NCBI RefSeq assembly: GCF_025766255.1
Contig: NW_026516768.1
Coordinates: forward strand, 1 to 64,000
Length of the DNA stretch: 64,000 bases
DNA from: Zychaea mexicana
Lineage: Eukaryota > Mucoromycota > Mucoromycetes > Mucorales > Lichtheimiaceae
Reading direction: 5' to 3'
Below, piece by piece: positions 56,561 through 64,000 of the stretch (the stretch's first letter is position 1; the number at the start of each line of letters is the position of its first letter). The translations under genes and the position numbers were made by a program. The notes beneath the pieces are model-generated. The model did not search any database, was not told where the DNA came from, and saw only the letters and a program-made list of their open reading frames with translations.

Positions 56561-56908
56561 ACCAGACGCCATGAGGGCCTGTTGTCCAAGTGACAATGCC
56601 GTTGGCGAAATAAACTGCTGCAAGCAAATTAGTAATGCCGTTAGCGAAAAAGAGGGCTGTTGACCAAGTGAAAATGCCATTAGTGAAAAAAGGGGCCATT
56701 AGCGAAATAAAATGCTGTTGGCCAAGTCAAAACGCCGTTGGGCAAATGGAAAATCTCATTGGCGAAAAAGAAAGCCCGCGAACGAAATAGTAAATCCCAT
56801 AAACCAAAAGAATAAATCCCATGAGCGAAAAAAAAATCCCGTTCGCGAAAAGTTTTGAGCCCATGTCTGGGATTGGATTCAAAATCCTGTACTTCAACTT
56901 TTATTATG

Positions 56909-57324
56909 TCTTAGTTGGCTAAAACTATGTCTAGGTTGACTGTTATTATGTCCAGGTTGTCTATTATTCATGTTTAGATTGATTATTATTCTTGTCAGAA
57001 TGATTTTCATTTATGTACAGATTGATTTTTTATTTTGTCCAGATTGATTTTACTCATATCCAGATCGATTTATATTCATGTCCAGGTCGATGTATATTCA
57101 TGTCCAGATCGTTTTATATTCATGTCCAGATCGATCTTTATTCATGTCCAGCTCGATTTTCATTCATGTCCAACTCGATTTTCATTCATGTCCAGCTCGA
57201 TTTTCATTCATGTCTAGATCGATTTTCATTCATGTCCAGCTCGATTTTCATTCATGTCCAGATCAATTATTATTCATGTCCAGATTAACTTTCATTCATG
57301 TCCACTCTGCCTAAAATTAAATCC
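56909..57324. repeat. 22-bp minisatellite, right arm of fold-back element 2
   Basis: Reverse complement of the array at 54005-54420, identical in the translated parts compared. Confidence 0.85.
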
Positions 57325-57491
57325 CTTGTGCCTAAATAAAAGTTCAGACATCCGCTAGGAGATGAAAAATCCTGTAAAAAGCATGCCCCTTCGCAGCTTA
57401 CAAAAAGAAAAAAAAACATGCGCCGCTCATAGCTTGAAAGAATAGCTTGAAAGAGTGATGTACTGGTGCCGTTTTCTCTTTCTCTTTCCAG

Positions 57492-57861
57492 TTTGCAAAA
57501 AAAATCTACTCAAGATGTCCTCTCCACAATCTGTGGGTTGCATAAGTTGCACCAACAGCACTGCCAATATGATCCGAGCAACAAAAGCAAACAAATGCCT
57601 GGCGACAGTCTCTATGACGATGAAGTCGATTCTGTGAATGAGGGCACAGACGACGATGTTCCAGACAACAACAATCTGACCGTTTGTTTGTCCAAGAAGG
57701 AATGCCCATTCTGTGATAAGACATACACACGTTTTATGAAGGCACAGTTACACATCTACCAGCAACACCAAAAGGAAGTTGAGGCACGTAACAGGAGCGA
57801 TCACGGAAGAGAACATGTTTACAGCGACGCGAATATCGAAAAATATGAAAAACGTGGATAG
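57492..57861 (+). pseudogene. Broken gene, 5' part with C2H2 finger (right arm)
   Basis: Mirror copy of 53837-53468 with identical translation: acceptor CTCTTTCCAG, acidic linker, one C2H2 finger CPFCDKTYTRF-QLHIYQQH, then interruption by the DDE4 element. Confidence 0.65.
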
Positions 57862-57943
57862 GGGACATCCAACTCTAATTAGATATTAGATAATACTATT
57901 GGCTGTAAGAAATCTATTGGCTGTAAAAATCCAAATTGTACAA

Positions 57944-57951
57944 AAAATTGA
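57944..57951 (+). promoter_or_regulatory. AAAATTGA box upstream of orphan ORF 57982
   Basis: AAAATTGAATTTTG, 30 nt before the open frame. Mirror at 53378-53385. Confidence 0.4.
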
Positions 57952-57981
57952 ATTTTGTGTATATATAAAAATAATTGGTAA

Positions 57982-58440
57982 GAAAGGAATGCCAGGTATG
58001 AATTCACATTATGTTATATACCAGTTGAAGAATATTTTGTAAATATTACTGAATTTATAGCAAGATATTTATTATTAGAATATGTTCATCAAAAAAAGTA
58101 TTTAGTACATAAAAGTGATAAAATTTATGATAGTAAGCATTATATTGTAAAGAAGCATATTAAAATTTACAAGTTAAAAATTAGAAATATTATATATGAT
58201 CCTATATTTATTGCATGCAAGCTAATTAAATTTAATCATTATAAGAATTTATTTAAAATAGTGGATCTAATTTTATTTATAAATATAATTAAAAAGATAT
58301 TTAATGAAAAAGAATATATTGAAATTGCTGAGCAAGATATTGAAGGATTTTTCAAAAATGATGATGAATTGTATATTGTAAATAGTAATGAATATAGGTT
58401 TCAAGAGCATTTAATAGAAATGTTATCAGAAAACTATTAA
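57982..58440 (+). pseudogene. AT-rich orphan ORF without start (right arm)
   Basis: Open frame of 152 codons (RYEFTLCYIPVEEYFVNI ... FQEHLIEMLSENY). Two ATGs just upstream (57989 and 57998) are in another frame, so a one-base change has probably destroyed the start region. An AAAATTGA box lies 30-38 nt upstream of the frame. No family recognised. Confidence 0.4.
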
Positions 58441-58482
58441 TTTATGCCAAGAAATAAATTTCAAACTCAATTACTTTTTTAA

Positions 58483-58490
58483 CAAATTGA
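58483..58490 (+). promoter_or_regulatory. CAAATTGA (variant) box upstream of the decayed Cys/His-rich gene
   Basis: CAAATTGAATTTTT, 45 nt before the ATG at 58536. One mismatch to the other boxes. It is preceded by AAATTTCAAACTCAATTACT, also found before the Merlin box at 44643-44662. Confidence 0.35.
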
Positions 58491-58535
58491 ATTTTTGTAT
58501 TTGATAAAAGAAATTGTTTCAAAGATTCAATCAAA

Positions 58536-59015
58536 ATGGTTGCATTAAATGAATTCCTCCCAATCAACCATATCTAATTACGTAATAATCTTAATAAAGA
58601 ATTAGATGTATTTATAGAAAATGAATTGGATTCTTACATTAATTAAAATATTGTAGAAAAATTAAAAATGAAATTACAAAATAAAATAAAGTCATTGTTT
58701 TCAACATACTACTTTTTATACTTGAGCATGAATAATGATTTTTGTACCCATATATTTAAAAAAGGAAAACGTGATGGTCAGTTTTGTGGTAGAAAAATCA
58801 GAACAAATTTACCTGATGGTAAAAAGGATTACCTTTGCTGTCAATATAGTAAGCTTCATATTCCTAAAAATAAAAAACTTGTTGTTTATAAATCTAATAA
58901 CACTGAAGATGAGAAAATTGAAAAAAAAGAAAACAAGAAAAAGAAAAAAACCAAACCTATTAAAGTTATTATAGGAAACCCATTTTATTTATGTTTCAAT
59001 TCAATCATTCCTTAA
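58536..59015 (+). pseudogene. Cys/His-rich small protein, decayed copy (right arm)
   Basis: Reads MVALNEFLPINHI, TAA (58575-58577), a second TAA (58644-58646), then an open stretch with FCTHIFKKGKRDGQFCGRK and DYLCCQYSKLHIPK and a Lys-rich tail. Both TAA could be former CAA. It is homologous to the intact ORF at 55359-55910. The Cx1H...C...CC...H spacing suggests metal binding. Function unknown. Confidence 0.6.
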
Positions 59016-59075
59016 ATACAATCAATATTTATAAATAATATGGTATCAATGATATATTACCCAGAGTATGTAATT

Positions 59076-59375
59076 TTATAATATACCAAGATTATGCTTA
59101 TTGATATATTCCTTCAATAAATCCTTTTGATTAAATTTATTAATTGATAACCAACTGTTATCATCAGCACTATATCTAACCCATTTTACTTCAAATAAAT
59201 ATGTACCATTTTCAGTTTTATACCTAATAATCTCTTCTATTTCATATGATGCCATTGCTCGTTGTTTCCCTTTATTTCGCTTTCTTTTTTTACTACGCTC
59301 ATTAAATCTTGGAACATCATCATTATCACTATTACTCTGATTTGAATTATTATCAGATTCATTATCAACAATCAT
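59076..59375 (-). CDS. Chromodomain ORF (right arm)
   Basis: Identical mirror copy of 51954-52253: acidic N-terminus, basic patch and chromodomain YEIEEIIRYKTEN-YLFEVKWVRYS. Confidence 0.75.
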   Translation of the reverse strand: MIVDNESDNNSNQSNSDNDDVPRFNERSKKRKRNKGKQRAMASYEIEEIIRYKTENGTYLFEVKWVRYSADDNSWLSINKFNQKDLLKEYINKHNLGIL

Positions 59376-60999
59376 TTTTCATTTGATATAGCCATATTAA
59401 GCAGGTCATTTTGTAATCTGATCATTTTATCCAGTTTATCTTTATTTTGTTTATCATTGCTGACCACTATATCAATTAGTTTATGCTCTACTGGAAAATC
59501 AAAATCATTACTGTGCCATAGTTTATGGTGTGGTAATATAGGAATATTGAACATTTCTACAAATTTTGTAATATTTTTTAATAAACAAGCTACACGAAAT
59601 TCCAGATTATAGTATTTTATGTTATCCATTTTAACAACTGACTTATTATTATTGAATCGGCAGAATTTATTCCCAATTTCTGAAAATTGATTCTCAACTT
59701 TTGTCCTAAAACTTCCAAATGTCTTATTAAAATGATCTTCAGTAATCATTAAGGGCTCATTTACATTTTTACATATAGGGTATACAAAATTATCATGGCT
59801 AAAGTTATATCCTTTTTCATTAGCAAGCTCTGTAAATTGCGTGATAAATAAAGTATATCCACCATCAACTGCCATTATGTCATTCTCGTGCATATATTTA
59901 AATAATTTCATGTTTAAAAACATGCTACCATCTGAGCTATCAGAACAAAAGTCACTTTTAGAAGTATAAATAATCATATCATTCATATCACTAACAAATT
60001 GGGTACGTATTCCATTCTTCTTAAATTTATAAGAATACATTCTTTGAAAGTAGTCAATTTCAGTATCTATATAGTTAATTCTTGAATCATGGCCATCCAA
60101 TACAAGTGTTACATGTTTAAATAAGTCAGGATTATGCTTTCTAGTAGATAGAATACAGTGAACCCCCGCTTTTTGCACCCCCGTTTATTGCAGATCCCCA
60201 CTTATTGCAACTTTTTTGAGCAGATTCCCGCTCAACACTTAGTAAAATTGCAGATTCCTCGGTTTTTGCAGATTGCAACTTGGAAATCGGGACCTGCAAT
60301 TTCCCGCTTCAGCCTTATATATTGTATATTAATCTCAAGCTTCAGAGACAGTGAGACTCGAACCAGTAACAAAAGAGATACACTATTGTATTCTATTATT
60401 TAAGAGCTTTTAAACTAAATAAGGAAAGATGTGATTGCCAGCTTATCGATCCCACTTGTGTAACATATTCACATTTTGCAGTTCCTCAGATTTTGCAACT
60501 TTTTTGACGGTATTCCCGCTGTTGCAAAAAGCGGGGGTTCACTGTACGTAATTTGATAGATGAAAACATGTTATTCATTGAATCATTTACTATTTTGTTG
60601 ATTCGTTTGTAGTTGTCCTCATCTATCCAAAACTTTTTTTAAAATGTATGAAATGTGCTATGTGGTAAGTATTTTTCAAATTTTTCACCACATACTCCAG
60701 AGACTAAATGATAAAATAAAAATAATCCTTTTTCAATTTCAAAGTAAGGTCCGGGATATTCCTTGTTTGTATATAAAACTACTAGAAAATAAAATACAGC
60801 AACATAACCTAATTTATGTAACAATTCATCCTTAATTTTTTCTATGAATTTAATATATCTCAAATCAGTTCTATGTTTATATTTATTATGTACAGTAGGC
60901 CAATTCCTATCTAGGAATTGCCAATAATTTGCAATAATTGAGTTTACTTCATTTGTAATCAGTGGTGTATAGTTTGTTGTATCTATTGGGTCGTTCTTT
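59372..60999 (-). pseudogene. DDE_Tnp_4-type transposase, right arm (MITE-interrupted)
   Basis: Mirror of 50330-51957 with an identical catalytic part (59372-60153 plus the MITE at 60156-60544, then 60545 onward). Same internal stop and same ATGA overlap with the chromodomain ORF. Confidence 0.8.
60156..60544. mobile_element. 389-bp MITE, right arm
   Basis: Mirror copy of the MITE at 50785-51173, same termini and TA flanks (60154-60155, 60545-60546). It was already present before the palindrome formed. Confidence 0.93.
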
Positions 61000-61120
61000 A
61001 TTTATATTATGGATTTTCAATTTTTATAATCATTGAATATATGATTTTGGTCACACGATGTCATAAAATTGATAAAATATCAAAATGGATGATATAATTT
61101 AATATAGCAGCAAGCAATTT

Positions 61121-61486
61121 ATGAGATTTATCAAAAACTATTGTAAATTTATAGGCAATTTGGTACTGTACATCCTGCGATACCAAATCGTTGTGAAGTA
61201 TGCGTGTGTTTCATGCATTGATACATTCGATACAAAACCCAAACTCACCTGCTATGTCAACAAAACACATCTGATTCAGCCACCACCTATACCATGATTA
61301 GCGACTGGCAATCACTGGGAATTAGACGGCAACAACATTTCGAAGAAGTTCTATACGTATCGACAATCGTGTCTCGATAACTCCAAAAGTGCCGCCTTCA
61401 CCATAGATGGTAACTTCAATGAGCTATTGGCCATGTCCGGTGTACTTGTGTTACAAAACGATACGATTACCAAAGCTTTCCTGTGG
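61121..61486 (+). pseudogene. Broken gene, middle part (right arm)
   Basis: Mirror of 49843-50208, but with a further lesion: the Arg codon CGA of the left copy is TGA here (61294-61296), a CpG to TpG change. The remaining residues match closely. Confidence 0.6.
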
Positions 61487-62917
61487 ACGGGTTATATGGA
61501 AAATAGGTTTCATATCACGTGATTGATATTATTCAACAATTTTTTTCTATTTTTGCCATCCATCCTACCAGTAAGTTTTATATCTTTACCAAGGACAGAT
61601 ATTTATAATTTAATCTAATTTAATCTTTTTAATCTTTTTCTATCAATGTTTTGAACTTTATTATATATTTTAAAAGAATATACTTTTATATAATTATCTA
61701 AAGACCCATTAAAATTTATAAATATCTCAAAAAATCCATTATTTTGTTTAATTTTATATTCTCTTATATTATATTTTTTTATTTCTTTAATTACTAAATT
61801 TCTTTTGATATTATGTTTAAATGATTCATCAATAAAATTTTCCATTTGAAATGTATTTTTAGATGTAATTTAATAAAGTCTAATAGTTTAATTTTAATAT
61901 ATATATATAAATTCAATTTTTAAATATTTTTTATTTTTAGAAACTTTTTCCATATATCCTATTCTTTATATCTTTTTCTCTATTGGTATTCTTTTAAATG
62001 TAATTCTATACCATTTTTTGTTCGATTTCTTATATTAATGCTTCTTTTTAATCCACTCTAAGTACCTTCAATTCTATTTATATGAACTTTGGTAATTGGA
62101 TCTTTAAAATATTTTTTATAATTTACTATTTATGTTTATACCCTATATTTTTTAAATTGTTATAACCTTTCCAACAGTCAGTGTATATTATTGTTCCTTT
62201 TTTAACATATTTCTTAATGATTTTATTTATACTTTCACTATTTCTAATATTAATTGGTATGAAAAAAGATTTCTTATTTTCATTTTTAATTTTATTTTTT
62301 AATCTAGATCTTTCAATGCCACCAATTACCCATGCTCCTTCAACTTTATGGCCTTTATGATATTTTCTTTTGGCAATCTTCGTTTCATCTATTTCTACTA
62401 TTGAATTTCTACCTCCAATTTTATCAATCTTTATATTATTATCAATATTTTTTACAGCTGTTTTGATCAATACTTAAACTTTTAGAAATACTAGTTATTG
62501 GTGTTTTTTTTAAAAATTCATATAAAATATGTAATTGGTAATGAATTGGTAGTTTCATTTTTGAAAATATTGTATCTTTAAATGGTGAATATGTTTTTCT
62601 ACATTTATAATAATTACAAACATATAATTTTCATTTATAATTGAATTTAATATTATTATTTTTACATTTGTCACATATATCTCTTTTTTTTATATATTTA
62701 TTATCTAGTAAATAATTTATTCCATCAACTTCATTATCAAAAGCTTTCTTTAATATATGGTAGCTTTCTATAAACATTTCATATTTTAAAAATATTTTCT
62801 ATAAAGTTTTCAATCATCTGTTTTCAACTATTTTTATTTTTAGATAGAAAATTCAATTTTTTCTTAAAATTTTTTTTTAAGTAATTGAGTTTGAAATTTA
62901 TATGAGACCTATAATAG
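61487..62917 (-). mobile_element. Merlin (IS1595/ISXO2-like) transposon, right arm, uninterrupted by the fold-back element
   Basis: Mirror copy without the left-arm insertion: GHKVEGAWVIGGIERS reads straight through at about 62300-62345, with the empty TA at 62327-62328. It keeps CAA and TGG codons that are stops on the left, but has its own short deletion after SID and the same EGTW-to-stop change. The longest frame is 62470-62126. Non-functional, but the better copy for reconstructing family membership. Confidence 0.8.
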
Positions 62918-63792
62918 ATGTACTCCCCTGTGGACATCTTTCCACCCGACCTTCTGCGTTCCATGCATACTTGTATCGTCAGTTCCTACAGTCGTCACAC
63001 TTTCAACCCAGAAATTCTTTGCCAGGTCGCGGCCATCATTCAAGGATATACAGATGACCAAATTGACGAAGAAAAAGCAAAAATTGACCTACTTAACTGC
63101 GCTCATAACGCCGAATCAAACGAAAGGGCCACGATTAATGCTGTTGTTGTATTGATATCCAATTTGTACGATTGTGAGGTGAAAACACTCTCGGAAGCGC
63201 ATCTGATAGCCAGTTATATTCATCCATTTGTGCATGGTCTCTTGTTATGTAAAATGCCAATGGCAATCGCTCATTGCTCAAATATTGTGCCTGATGAAAG
63301 ACCTGGCAGCAACAACCATCTGGATTACAAAGTGGATATTTACGCGCCAGGCTACAAATACAACTATACAAACCTGTATGGTGAAATAAGCCGACCGTCA
63401 ATGTGTCCCCAACACTGATAGTCAATGACTTCTATCACACGGCCATTTTCACCAAAGATGCCCTGGACATCTTCCATCTGCGGCAGTCACTTGCATTTCA
63501 GGCGATTGGAAAGACGATCACCTTCTTTGTCATGTCTCTCACACATCCTCAGCTGTACACCTTCACCGAATTGGCTCACGTCCAGATACCCACAAAGAAA
63601 TCAGACCTCTTAAATCTCATGGGACATTTACACAATCTGGCTTTCATCTCCTCCATCCACAAGAATGATTGTGTACCATTGAGATCAAGTCTGGACGATT
63701 TTCACTGTGAGACCCTGTCTACCGCCTATGTGAAAGGTCGCCAAGTGAAACTGTCGCCCAAGAAACGATCCTTTGCGCTGACCATGGATTAG
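62918..63792 (+). pseudogene. Broken gene, 3' part (right arm)
   Basis: Mirror of 44623-43749 with the same ancestral frameshift and about a dozen substitutions in the first 500 bp. All but one are transitions at CpA or CpG. Ends with the same TAG stop. Confidence 0.65.
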
Positions 63793-63808
63793 TGCATACT
63801 CCCTCTTT

Positions 63809-64000
63809 GGGGTTTATTCAATAATCTAATGTTTAAGAAAATTTCTTAAATTTTTTATAATTTATAATTTTTTAAAATGCTAAGAGATTAAAATCAAAAA
63901 ATAAAATATTTTTGATTTTCTTGGCATTAATATATTTTTTTATGTTTCATAAATAATTATGATATCATAAATAATATAATAAGATAAGAAAAATAAAATC
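63809..64000. other. AT-rich sequence outside the right arm
   Basis: Very AT-rich, unrelated to the left flank at 43041-43732. No ORF or terminal repeat could be assigned before the window ends. Confidence 0.5.

Larger units (their letters stand above)
54440..56889. mobile_element. Fold-back element 3 nested in element 2
   Basis: Terminal repeats CAGGATTTTGAATCC / GGATTCAAAATCCTG with flanking TA (54438-54439, 56890-56891). Its arms are 54440-54758 and 56571-56889 (319 bp), with a unique 1812-bp spacer between them. The arms hold degenerate tandem units of the kind TTTCGCTAATGGCATTTT. The spacer holds an intact AT-rich gene and a hairpin cluster. Confidence 0.85.
53955..57374. mobile_element. 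Fold-back element 2 at the palindrome centre
   Basis: Terminal repeats CAGGATTTTTCATCTCC / GGAGATGAAAAATCCTG with flanking TA (53953-53954, 57375-57376). Same family as element 1, sharing the 22-bp minisatellite. Without the nested element 3 (and one TA) its two 483-bp arms (53955-54437 side) would meet directly as a near-perfect palindrome. Confidence 0.85.
57862..61120. mobile_element. AT-rich DDE4/chromodomain element, right arm
   Basis: Reverse complement of 50209-53467, nearly identical (one substitution seen in the coding parts compared). It contains the same MITE in the same codon. Confidence 0.75.
56571..63808. repeat. Right arm of the giant palindrome
   Basis: Reverse complement of 43733-54758 minus the left-arm insertion. 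Gene fragments, transposons and the MITE all occupy the same relative positions as on the left. The 1812-bp spacer between the arms (54759-56570) is unique. Confidence 0.95.

Noticed and set aside
50209..61120. An integrated giant virus or Polinton/virophage genome
   Set aside because: No capsid, packaging ATPase, protease or family-B DNA polymerase gene is visible. Only promoter-like boxes and small ORFs hint at a viral link.
43733..63808. Simple sequencing or assembly hairpin artefact
   Set aside because: Outer arms differ by about 2.4 percent and one arm has a clean insertion with a TA duplication and an empty site in the other, which a read-level fold-back cannot create. A haplotype mis-join is still possible and is listed as a refutation test.

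Overview
The window looks like nuclear DNA of an early-diverging filamentous fungus, most likely Mucoromycota (Mucorales-like). Genes carry many short introns of about 70-110 nt, protein families are fungal (SNT2, PEX10/PEX12, arrestin-related trafficking adaptor, TPR/F-box/LRR proteins), and the mobile DNA (L1-like LINE, Merlin-type and DDE4-type DNA transposons) fits that group. Species assignment is inference. I saw no rRNA or tRNA genes.

Layout. 1-1357: a tRNA pseudouridine synthase (Pus9-like) running off the left edge. 1824-7302: an apparently intact two-ORF LINE on the minus strand with its poly(A) tail. 7739-30698: an ordinary housekeeping block: cytochrome P450, mitochondrial RNA helicase SUV3, a YbaK-domain protein, the chromatin protein SNT2, a fumarylacetoacetate-hydrolase-family enzyme, the divergent peroxisomal ubiquitin-ligase pair PEX10/PEX12, a tubulin-tyrosine-ligase-like protein and an arrestin. 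31693-43040: four paralogous TPR + F-box + leucine-rich-repeat genes, two of them (both minus strand) with a coding lesion at the same place. 43733-63808: a giant imperfect palindrome. Its arms hold the same broken gene, split by the same transposons in the same places (a Merlin-type element, a DDE4/chromodomain element that itself carries a MITE). The arms meet at nested fold-back elements with CAGGATTTT terminal repeats and TA target duplications. A third such fold-back element interrupts only the left arm, and the empty site survives in the right arm.

The most unusual items are: (1) the palindrome, with a sharp step in arm identity; (2) AT-rich ORFs inside it, most preceded by an AAAATTGA box identical to the early-promoter motif known from mimiviruses, next to a cluster of small hairpins; (3) RIP-like C-to-T changes at CpA and CpG that separate the arms and explain premature stops; (4) a probable one-nucleotide exon in the P450 gene; (5) the PEX10/PEX12 bidirectional pair; (6) the F-box cluster. 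Coordinates of exons were worked out by hand from splice-site phase and family motifs and should be taken as models.
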